Source: an uncultured Bacilli bacterium
GTDB taxonomy: Bacteria > Bacillota_I > Bacilli_A > RF39 > UBA660
Direction: 5' to 3'
Length of the DNA: 64,000 nucleotides
Assembly (NCBI GenBank): GCA_934130375.1
Contig: CAKOXW010000003.1
Span: forward strand, 137,063 to 201,062
In this document: positions 15,833 through 30,800 of the stretch, piece after piece
How positions within the stretch are numbered: the stretch's first letter is position 1
Layout: each line of letters starts with the position of its first letter
Notes under the pieces: generated by a model
Seen by the model: the letters and a program-made list of their open reading frames with translations, nothing else
The model's database searches: none
What the model was told of the DNA's origin: nothing
Made by a program: the position numbers and the translations under genes

Positions 15833-18800
15833 ATGGCGGAATCAAAAAAAATAAAATTATCAGAAAATGTAACACTTTCATTTTTAGGGAATGAAACTAT
15901 AAATGAAGTTAAGTTATATAAATATGATGCAAAAATTAAAAATGTAGAAAAGACTAAAACTATATATTTAGAAAAAGAAGCTTCAAAATATGATAAAACT
16001 ATTTTGAGTGATTATATAATTAGAATGGTTGAAGAATATGATGACCAAGATACTTTTTTTGTTGTTTCAAATGGTAATAGTGATGATAACAAAGAGAAAA
16101 CAGATTCTTTAAATAGTAATAAAAGCGATTCTAAAACTGAAGAAACTTCAAATGCTGGAGGTGGAGGCGGTGGTGGCTCAGAAAGTTATGGCGAATCTGG
16201 GGGAAAAACTTATAGTGATGATACAGTTGAGTTATTCCAAGATGTTGCCAAAAATGCTGGTGAATTTGATGGAAGTAATTTGGATGCGTACAAATTTGAT
16301 TTAAATCAGTTTATTACATTCAAATCTTCTATTGATAAATTGAAATTTATTTCAATTGGAGAGTTGTCGTCTGCAAAGAGTTCACTTGGACAAGCATTAG
16401 CAAAAGCAAGTGAAGGTGGTTGTGATGAAGCTGTTGGAATGATTGAAACCTTGATAGCAGAAGTAGATTCTAGAGATATAGCATCGGCTATGGATGCACA
16501 AGTCCGATTTTATGAAGAAGTTGACCAAATTCAATTGCAACAAATGCAAAGAGATGCACAACTTAATTTTGAGGATACTGTTGCTTCGTTTGATTCGACT
16601 AAATATATAGTGTCAAAACAAGAATATAAAGATGGTTTAAAAAATACTTTATATGCTGCTTATGAGAGCTTGGCTGATTTTATGAATGCAGTACAAAACT
16701 ATAATTATCAAGTTTTAAGTTCAGCAGGTAGAATGGCTTTTGCTGAGAGTTCTGCAGGATTAGAATTTTATGCCATGACAGACGCTGAAAAAGAAGCTTT
16801 AGCAAATGGCGAAAAAGGTGCGATTGACTTTGATAAGGAAGTTCTTGCCAAATTGAATCTTAATTCGACGGAGGAATTGCTAGGTATTGTTGGCGGTTTC
16901 AAAACAGCAAATGAATTAGATGCATATTTAAATTCGATTGGAGACAATAATGTTAGACTTGCAGTTAATGAATATGTAAATAAATTGATAGATTCAAGAT
17001 GGTTTAATGAATTTTCATCAACGGAGGAAGGAAAACAAGCATATTATGAGTATTTTGTTAATTCATCTAAAGAAAATCCAAATAGATCAGCTATGTATGA
17101 TGAATATGATGCAATTATAAATACGGAATATATTAATAATTGTATAATGAGTGGGCAGGAAAATTTGATTATTTCCGAGTTGGCATCTAGGCCATTGATG
17201 TTACGAATTATAAATGATGAAACAGGTATATTTGGAAATAATATATCATATTATGCAAATATTGATGATGAAGAGTATATCGCATACTGTGAAAGATATG
17301 CACAAGAAAATGATGGAAATTATCCGACAGGTATAAGAAAAGTTGATGGCTCTTTGCAGCAAAAAACTTATACTTTACTTGGAGAACAATTTCTTTATGA
17401 GATGGATTATCATGCTGATGAGTGGAAAAAAGGATATGATCCCGAAAAGAAAAAGTATACTGCATTTTCGAAACAGGCTAAATATGATGCCGAAGTAAGA
17501 AGTAATAGATGCGAATTTATCAAAAACTACGAAAACTTTGATTTGAAGGGAGATGCAGAAAGGGATTGGGCTGTATTAAATGGTCAAATTGAAGATAAAG
17601 CTAGGTTGAAAAAACTAAAAGAAAATGGATGTTTGTCATTTGAAGATTCTAATAAAATATTTGATATCATTGGCGCTTCGGAAAATCAAGATTTATATAA
17701 TAGAATATGTGAATTAGGTATTGATGGGTTAAATGAAAAAGATAAGAGTACACTTGATACATTGCTTAAAAATGCGGGATTTAACGAAAACCAGCTTTGG
17801 AATTTCAAGTTAAAATATGCATCTAATGACAACAAAAATATTGCAAATTATATTGAAACTCAAGATCAATCTTTGTTCGATAAAGTAAGTGAATTAGGTT
17901 ACTATAAATTAAGTCAAGAAGAAAGAAATACAATTGATGAAATGCTTAAACAAGCGGGATTTAGCAATTATGAAATAACTAACTTTAAGACTAACGCAAA
18001 TACTTTTCTTGGCCAAAAAGCGTTGCAAACAACAGGAGCTTCTGCATTAATCGCGGTAATGTCATTTTTTAAAGGCGCTGGAAAATTCGCTGAAAATTGT
18101 ATTGATGCTGGAATAACAATGTCAAATAACAATTTTTGGTTATTACTAAAGGATGAAAATTCTAGTGTATTTGCTGAAACAAAAAAATATAAAGAAATGC
18201 AGCAAGAATTATACAATGAAATTATGGATACCTATAAAGAAAGTGGTGCATATGATAGAGATTATGAGACATTTATAAATTCTAATAGTTTTGATAAAGA
18301 TATCATAGATTATTTAGTTAAAAAAGGCTATGAAAGAGATATACTTTCTTTAAAGCAGGCTAAAATTGATGAATTAGAAGAAATGAAGGAATTAAATCCA
18401 GATGGTAGCAAATATTTTGATAAAGAGATTAAAAGAGTTAAAAGCGAAAGAGAAAAGCTTTACCAAGAGGCATTCTTAGATGCTAAAATTAAGGAGTTAA
18501 ATTTAGGAGATGCAAATGCATCTTCACAAATGAGTGCTGCAATTAAACTTGGAATTAGAACAGGTGATTTTTCAAAATTATATGAATATGAAAAAGATCA
18601 ACAAATGGTTGACATGGCAAATAATCAATATTCTGCTATGTTAGACGTTGCAGTTGATAATGTAGGAGATTGGGTTCAAGGAAATATTTATAATAAAGAA
18701 TGGTATCAACAAGTAGAAGATGCATCACTTATTAAAAAAGATAATTTTCTTGGCGTATGTGTCGACCAAATTGGCAATATGGCAATTCCAATTTTATTAT

Positions 18801-21800
18801 CAACAACTATTCCAGGTGTTGGAGATATGTTAGGAGCAAGTTCGGCATCAATGAGAACATTAGGTGCAATTGCAAAAGTAGCATCATCAACAGCTTTGTG
18901 GACATCAGCGTTTGGAGGGGCTGCGGAAGAAGCATTTAATCAGGGTGCAAATTATGGTGATGCAATAAATTACTCACTATTATCTGCAACAACTGAACTT
19001 GCAACAGAATGGATGTTTTCTGGAATAGCGGGTATTGGTGAAGGTTGGTATGATGACGTTCTTAAAGCTGCATATAATAAAACATTAGGAAAAATAACAA
19101 GTAAAGTAATAGAAAATCCAAAAACAAGAGCAATTATAGAAAAACTTGTAACTAGTGGAATAGGTGAAGGAACAGAAGAAGTTGTAACTGATTTAATAAC
19201 TCCATTATGGCGTTCTTGGACACTTGAAAAAGAGCTTTCATATAATCAAATAAGAAATAGGGATGTAAGCTTTGAAAGCTTGTTTGAAACTTTCTCAGTT
19301 GCCTTTGTAACAAGTTTGTTTTTTTCGGGAATGTCAATTAGGAGACAGCATAGTAAACTTAGTAAAAACATAGAAAATATATCTAGAATGGCAAAAAATA
19401 ATCCGAAATTTAATGAAGTATTGAGAAACTTGTCTTCAGAGTTGTTTGCAGAAATAATTGAAAATGAAGGAGGTTTAAGTCAAAGAGAAATTTTTAGTGA
19501 GGTTATTGGTAAATTTAGAGAGCAAATAATGGCAGATCCACAATTAAGAGAAGCAATGGATCAAGCAAATGCTGAATTATTAAAAGATGTTATAAAAACT
19601 GATGCTAATAACAATATTACAAATATGCAAGAAGTTATAGAAAGCATATTTGATAGTAAACTATTAGAACAAGCTACTATTGATGATTTTGCAACAATAG
19701 TGAATGTTTTAAATGATTTAAGTAAAACAAGCACAAATATAACAGCAGAGCAAATATATCAAGAACTACTTGATAGTGATTCAAAACTATTTGCAGATAA
19801 TTTTGCGAATGCATCTAAGTTAAATGAAACTACAAAAGGCCTTATTAAATCATTTACTAAAAATACATTTAGTTATGAATTTGAAGATGGCAGTAAAATT
19901 GAACTATCTCAATCACTATTATCTGAAATAGCAGAATTGGATCAAACTATGAAAACTAATTCATTTGAAATTAATAATGGAGAGTTAGTAGTTAAAAATG
20001 AAAAAAAGTTTAGGAAAGTTATTGAAAAAGCCGCAAAAAACAAATTAACAAATTTAAAATATCAAAATAATTTGCTTAAAAAGGAGTTTAGAAAACTAGG
20101 CAAAATTGATGCAAATGTTTTAGAAAACGCATTGTATTTTATGGATCAAGACAGTAGTGTTGCGCACTATACTAATGATAATGTTGTTCTTGAATATGAG
20201 GGTAAATCAATTAATGTACCGGTTAATCTTGCAGTTAAAATTGCTAATGAAATTGGACTTGATAACTATATAAAAGATGGAAAGATTGTATTTAAATCTA
20301 AAAAAGAAATGAATGCATTTGCAAATAAAGTATGTGAATTAGGTTCAAAAGCCATAGATAGCATTAATAAAAGAATTGATACAACTCCTAATGAGACATT
20401 TGAGGACGCACTAAGCATAAATAATAACAAAATAAATATGAAAGCTAATAAAAGTACTTTAATTGTAAATAAAACAGTTTTAGAAGAGGGTGTAGTTGCT
20501 TATGAGGTTATTATCAAAAATGTTAGCGAAAATGATACAGGCATTAGAAGAAAAATAATATTTACAACAGAAGAAAATCTTAAAAATGTGTTTAATGAAA
20601 ACGGTTTAGTTCAAGATATAATCGATTTAATGAGCCAAAATGATGAATCTTCAAATATATATTTAGAACTAACTAGCAAGCAAATTGAAAATATTGAGAA
20701 ACGTATTGGTCATTCCCAAGAAACAACTGATAAGAAAACTACTGAAGTTGAGGGAAAAGAAACAATTACTCAAAAAGAACAAGGTAAAACAACAATTCAG
20801 GATGAAGTTGAAACTGCAAATCAAGAAATAGACGAAAAAGCAAATATAACTGAAAGTGTTGTTGAAAGAAGTAGTGATAATGCAAGTGAACCAACAAAAG
20901 TTAAAGTAAGGGCTAGAGAAAATGTAGAAGCTGACGTAAGAGATAGTAGTATAGATGTAACTGAAAGTGTTGTTGAAACAAATAGAGATAATGCAAGTGA
21001 ACCAACAAAAGTTAAAGTAAGGGCTAGAGAAAATGTAGAAGCTGATGTAAGAGATAGTAGTATAGATGTAACTGAAAGTGTTGTTGAAAGAAATAGAGAT
21101 AATTCAAGTGAGCCAACAAAAGTTAAAGTAAGGGCTAGAGAAAATGTAGAAGCTGATGTAAGAGATAGTAGTATAGATGTAACTGAAAGTGTTGTTGAAA
21201 GAAATGATTCAAGTACAAGAGAAGCAACAAGAGTTAAAGTAAGAACTAGAGAAAATACAAGTACTAATATAGATGAAGCTGCAAAAGCAAGTGAAAGAGT
21301 AGATGCTGCTCAAAGAAATAATGCTACTCAAACAAATGCAGATGTTATTAGAAATGCTGCTAGTGCTGCTACCGTTGTAATAAATGCTGTTGCAAATAAT
21401 GCCAATAAAGCAAGTATTGTTGTTGATGCACCAGTGTATGAGAGAAAAATTTCAAATGCAGAAACACACGGTACTCAAACTATTCCAAATACTCAAAACG
21501 ATACTAATAATATAGAAAGCACTTCCAATGAAGAGTTTAGTGAAGTTAGAGAAGTAAGCAAAGAAAGTGTGAGAGAAACAGTAGAAAGAGATGGATACAT
21601 TGCTTACAAAGATAACGAAGCTGCTAAACTATTTGAACAAAATCCGGAATATAAGGATTGGAAACATGAGGTTGTTGATGGAGAACATAGATTTTATCCA
21701 CCAGAAAAAAAACAAACTAGTGAAGTTGCTCAAATAGTTGAACAGTCAAATGTAGAAGACATTCAAACTGATTTTGATTCAAATGATAACATGGAAATTA

Positions 21801-24800
21801 AAAATAGTAATATAAATACTGCTATAGAAACGCCAAATTCTTCTAAATCATCATCCAGTGCGGTTGATTCTATTACTATCCCTAATACGGTTGATTTATC
21901 CCAAGTTCACACGTCAGAAGAATTGGTTGATGCTTTATTTGAAACTAATACACTTGAGGCAAACGAAACAAGAGACAAAGAATTTATTGCATGGAAACTT
22001 CAAGCTATTAAGGATGGTACAACAATGCCAGATAGTTATGATGAAAGAAGTGGCATAATGGGTGGTAATCCGCTTTCTGAAACGTATTTTGATAGTAGTG
22101 ATGAGAGAATAAACGCTGGAAAGACACATTATTTAAGCACAGAGGAAAAAGGATATAGAGCAAATTTTGATTATCGTGTGACAATAAAAAATTCATCTAA
22201 ATTGAATTATGAAGATGCTACAGCTTTTACCAAAACACTATTTGAAGAGTTAGAAAAAAGAGGTGTAGGTTTTGCGTATAAAAATCATTGGGAATCAGAT
22301 GCTATCATACTGTATGTTGATGAAAATCAATTATTGGATACAGTTAAAGTTCTTGAAGATTTGAAAGATGGAACAAAATATGGTCAAAGTGTAGTAAATG
22401 CAATAAATAATTTTGGATTGCCAATTTCTTTCGGAGCAACTATTAGTAGTAATCCATACTATGGTATTTCAATGGCGCATGGCGAAGGAAGATATGGCGT
22501 AGTTAGTAAAATAAAAACTTCGTGGGGAAATGTAGGCGAAGGAGGAACATTTAATATATACACTCAAAGTGTGTTGTTTAAAAATGCATATGACAACTTG
22601 CTAAGTAAATATAATGGAAATGTTGATGCTATTACAGTGGATGAAATGTATGATGAAATATTAAAACTTCATAGAGAATATATGTTTGGCAAAGGTAGTA
22701 CAGAAAATATTCCATTATGGATGAATCGTAGAAATTACATTGATTATAAGAAACATAAAGAAGCAATTGCATATAAATCTAGTGAATCGGTATTAACTCA
22801 AACATCAGAAAATGTTGCTGAAGCAACCATGAGAAATTCGCAGACTGTTCTTGAAACAAATAGTGAAATTGAAGTTATTAAAGTTAAAAATGCAAAACCA
22901 AGTATTACTCAAAAATTTAAAAGAGGCTTTGATCCAAGTTTAAGTTATGAAGGATTTGATTATGTTGTCAAACCAAAAACTTCTTTTGAACAAGCTTTAA
23001 ATGAAATTATTGCAAATAATAATGGTTCAAATATTGTAATTGAAATTAATAATACAACCGAATTAACCCTAGATTTAATAGAAAAAATACCAGATAATGT
23101 TAAAGTAAGGGTTACTGGTGATTATAATGTTGATTTTATGAATGCATTTAAGTCAGCACAACAATCAGGAAATGGTACTTTAAGAAATGTAACATATACT
23201 AAAGAACAACTTAAGAGTATAATGACTGAGATTATTGAATTTGAAGAAGGTATTGATCCAAATTGGAGCGATATGGAAAAAGCAAGATATGCTTATGATT
23301 ATTTGAAAAATAACATTGAATATCATGATGTAAAACAAATTCATGAATTATCATCTAAAGAAGGCATGACTGGTAATAATGCTGATAGACTTGCAAGATA
23401 TGATGGTCTTGTAAGTTTAATAGAAAAATCATCAACATGCCAAGGCTTTGCAGCAACTTATCAAGAACTATTAACACGTATGGGAATTGATGCAAGAATT
23501 GTACCTGGTAATTTAAATGGTGAGGGACAACATGTATATAATGTTGTTAAAATAGATGGTAAAACATTTATTGTTGACTCAGTAAGAGAAATGCTTGAAG
23601 CAAATTCACCTGGCAAATATACTGGTAGTGGATTTAATGTTGAAAATATATTTGAGTATCGTACAAAATCTTCTTATCAAGAATTAATAAAAGAATCAGT
23701 ATTAACTCAAATATCAGAGAATATTGATGAAATAGTAAAAAAAGGTGTTTACGATGGCATGAGTCTAGAAGAATTATCAGATTTTATTAAGGATAATTAT
23801 AGCGAAACACAAATACCAAATAATTTAAAGGAATTCATACATCAAATTGATGAAATTAGGATGGATAAGGCAGCAAATGAAGTCGAAGTTGAAGATATTC
23901 ATATTGATGAATATGTTGATGGAATTAATGAAGAGCAAGAAAGTGCTGTTGAAGTATTAACTAAGGCAAAAGAAGATTTAAAAAAACTAAGAGGTGGAGC
24001 TGCAGGAATTGTATCAAAATTCTTAAAGGCAAATGCTGTTGCTCTTACTACTATTGCAAATCCTAGCTTGGGTATCGGTTCTACAATTACATATAATATG
24101 GTTGCACAGCAAATATTAAATGGTGAGTTTGTTGCTAATAATAGAGCAACAGAGATAATGAAAGAAACAACATTGAAAATTCTTACTTGGGGTTATGGAA
24201 AAGAGCAAAGAATGCAAATTAGAAATCAAATAAAATATGTTGAACAAGTAAGAGCGGAGTTATTAGAACAAGGTATAGACTTAAAAGTATCTAGATCTAA
24301 GAAAATACAAAATATTATTAGTGAAAAGGTCAAGGTTGTTAAAGAAAATATTAAAAATGTATATGGAAATGTTAAGGCTAAATTCAATAGCAATATCAAA
24401 ACCAATGAAACTATTAAATCTAGTGAATCGGTATTAACTCAAATATCAGAGAATATTGATGAAATAGTAAAAAAAGGTGTTTACGATGGCATGAGTCTAG
24501 AAGAATTATCAGATTTTATTAAGGATAATTATAGCGAAACACAAATACCAAATAATTTAAAGGAATTCATACATCAAATTGATGAAATTAGGATGGATAA
24601 GGCAGCAAATGAAGTCGAAGTTGAAGATATTCATATTGATGAATATGTTGATGGAATTAATGAAGAGCAAGAAAGTGCTGTTGAAGTATTAACTAAGGCA
24701 AAAGAAGATTTAAAAAAACTAAGAGGTGGAGCTGCAGGAATTGTATCAAAATTCTTAAAGGCAAATGCTGTTGCTCTTACTACTATTGCAAATCCTAGCT

Positions 24801-27800
24801 TGGGTATCGGTTCTACAATTACATATAATATGGTTGCACAGCAAATATTAAATGGTGAGTTTGTTGCTAATAATAGAGCAACAGAGATAATGAAAGAAAC
24901 AACATTGAAAATTCTTACTTGGGGTTATGGAAAAGAGCAAAGAATGCAAATTAGAAATCAAATAAAATATGTTGAACAAGTAAGAGCGGAGTTATTAGAA
25001 CAAGGTATAGACTTAAAAGTATCTAGATCTAAGAAAATACAAAATATTATTAGTGAAAAGGTCAAGGTTGTTAAAGAAAATATTAAAAATGTATATGGAA
25101 ATGTTAAGGTTAGATTTAATAACAATGTTAAGACTAATGAGATAGTAGTTAATGAAAGTAGTATGTCTAATGAAATAGTTAATAATAGAAATTCAAGAAT
25201 AAATGAACTTATTGATATGTCTAGAAATGGTACTGATATTCATTATGAATATAGAACTAGTAGTGATACTTCTTTAAAAGAAGTACAAAATGAAATTGTT
25301 AATATGTATGAAAACAATTCAAAAGCTTTTGTGCATGATTCTGGAAGTTGGACATATATTCATATAGGAACAGATCCTAATACTACTTTGGATAATGCAA
25401 TTAAAATATATGTTCCAATTGATGGGACTAATGCTAATGTAGTTACTAAGCAAGTACTAGATTTCTTACTAGAAAACAATATCGCATCTCGTAATATAGT
25501 TGGTTCACATGTAAAAGGTGATGCTTTTGTACTTAGAATATTTGATAAAACTGATGCAAAAAGAGTTATTAACTTTATTAATGAGCAAGTTAAATTAAAT
25601 CCATTAACAGGTAAAGAAATTCCTCTTACGTTTAAAGCAGGAGGAGTATCTGTTGCTATGGATGGACTAACTAGTTATAACCAGATTGCAACAATATTAA
25701 TAGATAATTTTGCTAAAAATAATTTAGGTACTGATATTAATGGCTTTAAAGAATTTGTACATGCATTAAATGAGCAAATAATAAATGGCGATGTTGATTT
25801 ATTTGAAACTATGTTTAAAGAACAAATTAAGAATGTAGAAGAAAATCCATATGCAGATAATGAACAACTTGCAAAAGCAAATATATATGAAGTAATTGAT
25901 ATTATAGATAAAGCACTTAATAACAATATGAATGCTAACGAATTTGTTGATTATATTTCTGAATATCAAAATACAAGTAAGGTTAATGATGTTATTAAGA
26001 GAATTACTGGTACTGAGGTTATTAATCAAAATAGAGTAGTTAAACCAAATATAGTTAAAACTTTTATAACAAATGTTAATGAAAAATTTAGGGTTGTTAG
26101 AAATAATATTGGTGAAAAATTTAGAATTGCTAAGGAAAATGTTAATCAATTTAAAGTTGATTTAAAAGAAAAATTAGAAATAAGACGTGCAGAAAATAGT
26201 CATATTTCAGCCGATACTTCCAATGTAAGAATAGAAAGAATTAAATTACAAATGAATTCTTTAATGGAAACTTATAATGGTAAGGTTGATTCCATAAGAG
26301 AAGCTGTTATTAAAACACTTGAATATAAGAATATACCTGTTACAGAAGAAAATATAAGAACAAATCTAGAACAAGTATTAAATGGAAATTATAATGTTAT
26401 TACAAGTAGAGAAGGATTAAGACAACAAGTTATTAATGCTTCAAATGAAATGAATTATTGTGTTAATGAACTTTCAAGATTATCGCTTGAAATTAGTGCT
26501 AATGAAATGGGTTCTGTTGTAATGAATGCTGGTGATATAAAATTAGATAATATTATTAAAAATGCTAATGAAATGGGGTCAAAAGTATATCGAAATTATG
26601 TTGAAATGCATCCAGAAGATAGATTTGATGATGTATGGCATAATATTGAAGGTTATTTTGAACAAAATAGCTATGATAATTTAGTAGTTGAAAGATGGAC
26701 AAATGGTAATTTCTTAAACTTTACAATTGGAAAACCAAAATCTTCACCATTAAGTAATTCAATTAAAATGTATATACCTATTAATCATGCTAATGCATCT
26801 TATGTGGTAAAAACTATTATAGAGCAACTTGCAAAAAATAATATCGCATCAGATAATAAAATTGCTAGAATTGCAAGAGATGATGCTTTTGTGCTTAGAA
26901 TATATGATGTAAATGATGCCTACAGAGTTGCTAATTGGATTAATAATAATTTTAATTTAGAAGCAACAGGTTCTGAATTACCTTTATCTTATAAATTTGG
27001 TAAAATTGGAATAGCAATGGATGGAAGAACAAGTTATAATTCTATTGTTACTCAATTAATTCAGTACTATACTAATAACAACGTACAAAATTTGGATTTA
27101 AATGGTTTTAAAGATTTTGTTAGAAACTTAAAAAGAGATGTTATTTTAAATAAAAATACTGATATTTTAGAAACAATATTTGCAGGTAATACTTTTGAAA
27201 ATTTAAAAAATAGATATGTAATGGAATATAAATATGATAAAAATTATGCTAAAGCAAATGCATATGCTAATTTATATGAAATCATTGATATACTTGATGC
27301 TAATTTAAATGGTAATATGTCTACAATGGACTTTTTTAGATATTTAGATGAATATACTAAACCAGCAAAAGTTGGTAATATTATTGCAACTTTATCAACA
27401 GATTCAATAAATGTAGATGCAACTATTAGTCAGACTTCTTTTGAATCAGTGGTAACTAACAATAATCAAGCCACAATTATAGATGCAGCTAAATTAATTG
27501 CGAACAATAATGAAAATTTATTTGCTGCATTAAGATATAAAGAGATGGATGGATATCAATTGCAAGATCTATTAGTTCAAGTATTAGGTATGAAGCAAGA
27601 AGGAAGTCTTACTGTTTCAAATGAAATGCAAGTTTTACTTGACGAATTTGAAACGAATAATGGTGTAATTACAGATGAAATGCTAGAGAGTGCTAAACAA
27701 GCATTACTATCTATTCAAAATCAATCTGCAAATAATTTTGAACTAGGACTTGGTTCAATACTTGAAAATATGGGTTACGAAAGAGTAATGGAAAAATTTG

Positions 27801-30800
27801 GTATTTCTGAAGAAGCTATACTGAATGATTTAAGTCAGCTATATAATGATTTATTTAAAACGTATGAAAAATTTGGATTAACTGAAGAACAGCTTAATAT
27901 GATTTTCGCAAAAATTAAATTTCGTAATCTTGATGAAATGAGGAGAATATATCATAAAAGTGATGTTGATGCAATAGGTGGAGTTAACATTGCTGGAACA
28001 TCTTATGTAAACTTAGATTCAAAAATGAATACAAAATATGAAATATTCCTTGAGAATGTATATCATGAATGTACACATGCAATTGGCCGTATTACACAAA
28101 ATGAAATTAATGGTTATAAAATCAAAGGAATTATAAATGAATATTTTACGGATTTACAAGCTAAAAAAGCAGGTGGTTTCTTAAAAAGTGAGGCATACAT
28201 CCCTAAACTTGTTAATATTTTAGAGATAATAGAAAAAACACTTGATCCAAGTTGTGAATTATTTACTAAAGTTTATGTTGAAGGCAATTTTTCAAGTCTA
28301 ATAGATAGATTAATTGAAATTACTGGAAATGAAAATTTAGCAAATAAACTTGCAAAAGAAATAGTTGAAACAATTGAAACAACTCATTATAATATTCTAA
28401 ATGTAATGGAAAGTAATCAAGTTATAATGAAAAATTACTATTTACAACAAGCAGAAAGTTTTGTAGAATACTTGAAACAGCAAATAGATAGTGTCAATAT
28501 TGAAAATAGTGATGAGAATATTAAGCAAGATACAGTATCACAAGAAAAGATTGATAATATAGAAGAAATAGAAATTAATGATGAAATAATTGGAAGTATA
28601 GAACACGTTCATAAGATATCAATTTTTGACAAAATAAAAGAAAAAATAACAATTGTTAAAAATGATATAAAAAATGTATATGGGAATGTTCGAGCTAAAC
28701 TTCAAAGTGTATTAAAGGCAAAAACTAATAATGGTATAGCAAAATCAAATAATCAAGATATAGAGATTATAGATGAAAGCACTATAGGAAAATATAAGTA
28801 TAAAAAGGGACAAATATTTGGAAAGAAATTACCTGTTCCAGATGATATAATAAAACATGTTTATAATAAAGATTTAAGTCTTAGATACTTCTTAGAATAT
28901 GAGCTATATGATAAAATACCAACATCTTGTCTTACAAAAAGTGCACGAGGAATAGTTGAAGAATTTGGTATAGAAAAATTAAAGCAAATTGATGTAGAAT
29001 TTTTAAAATTAATTTCTAATAGTTTTGATTCTTATCAGCTTGATGATTATGAGTATTTTGACGATAAAATTTATTGGATGAAATTTTCCGCTTCTGTTGA
29101 AGATATTAATAAAATGTTATATGATTCGTTCAAATGGCTTATTCATCCAAGCCAATTACCAAATAAGGTAAAGGAAATTTATAAAGATAGTCTATTTTAT
29201 AGTCCAGAGGAGTTGGAACGTATAGGACACTTAGGGGATGATTATGAAGGTGTTCCTCGTATTACCGCACAAGAAGGTCCTATGATAGTAGATTTAATTA
29301 GAGGTTGGGATGTATATAAAGATAAAGATTTAAACTATTTTTTAAACAAATTAGAATGGTTTAGAGGCCATTTCAAAGAAGAGGCTAGTTATAAATTCAA
29401 AAAGTTTATGAATGAATATCGTACTTTTGTTGAAGAATTAATACAAGACCGTGGATTATCTTCTGATCAAATTTACGATGTTGTGACAGATACAATGACT
29501 TATTTTCCTTTTTCACCATTAAATCGTATATATAAACGTGATAATCTTATATTCTTAGGTTTAAATGTAGAAAAAGTGCAATGGTTTGCGGATTGTTTTG
29601 GTTTAGATAATATTATTGAATTTGATAATGAAAATGGACATATTCTTATTAAAAATGATTTTGAAATGCTAAAATTAATGTACGAATCTGAGAGAGCTAA
29701 AGAACGTATGAAAAATGTGATGTATGATAATTGGTATTATCATGGTGGTTCACGCGGGGAATTTTATGATTTTCTTAAAGAAACAATTTTAGATGGAAAA
29801 CTTTCTCCTGATTATAGAGAAATTACTGGAGAATTTAGAGATAGACTTGCAGATTTGTTTATTTCGGAACAAGCTCCTACGGAATTACAGGATCTTTTCT
29901 ACTCAAATTCAATTGCTACTAGTCAATTATTGCAAGAACATCCGGAGTATATTCAATACTTAAAAAATATGAAGTTAGAAGTTATTTATAAGAATTATCT
30001 TGTTAGTATTAATGGTAGCAAAACAAATTTAGCGAGTGTAATTGAACAAACCTTTGGCGAAGAAGGTTTAAATTTAATGATAGAATACGGCAAATATATT
30101 GATGCTGCAAACCAAAAAATCTTATTGTATGAAATGCATAGAAATGGTTCATCTTTTACAAAGGAAGAACTTTTAGATGAGCTAGATTCATTTATTTTAG
30201 AAGGTATTGGTGCAGGCATGACGTATGATGAAAATATGCCAAGTCATTTCAAAGAAAAATATCCAACATTGTTCTTAAAACAAGGTATTTCAGAAAATAT
30301 AAAAAATAAATTTTACAGTAGACAATTTACATTTACAATAGAAGATTTTACTAAAAATCCAGAACTTTTTGAATTATTTGAAAATACTAGTGTTATATGT
30401 GGACTTGATCAAGAATATTCATGGCTGATTCCTTTGGTTAATGATTTTGATAATTATAATCAATTAAGGTTTGCTCAACAATACTATAGAATTTCTAATA
30501 AGAGAATGGGGAAAGTATATAAAGAATATGTTAAAGGTCATATCAATGACATTGATGTAACAAATATAGAAAATATCGGTGAAGTATTGTATAGGCTAGC
30601 TACATCAAATTCAAGTGAAATTAATAGATTAATGGAGGGTCTTGCAACTCGAATTCTAAATACTCCAAATCCACTTGAAACTTTAGATAAAGTAGAAGAT
30701 GTGTTTGTTAGGAATAACATACCTACAGTTGGTAAATTATATTCTTGCTTTGAAACATTTTGCCCGGATTTTAGAGGATTTTCTTTTTCGGAAGATTCTA

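Noticed and set aside
15833..16800. LXG/WXG100-type N-terminus marking a type VII secretion substrate
   Set aside because: The N-terminal region is helical and the layout is suggestive, but I find no clear LXG or WXG motif and no T7SS genes in the window.
20849..21260. 111-bp repeats as a CRISPR or regulatory array
   Set aside because: The repeats are in frame, contiguous and coding, with no spacers.
25675..26149. Overlapping minus-strand frames of 83 and 116 codons inside the giant gene
   Set aside because: Biased Ile/Asn/Phe composition, no start signals, and a strongly supported gene on the other strand.
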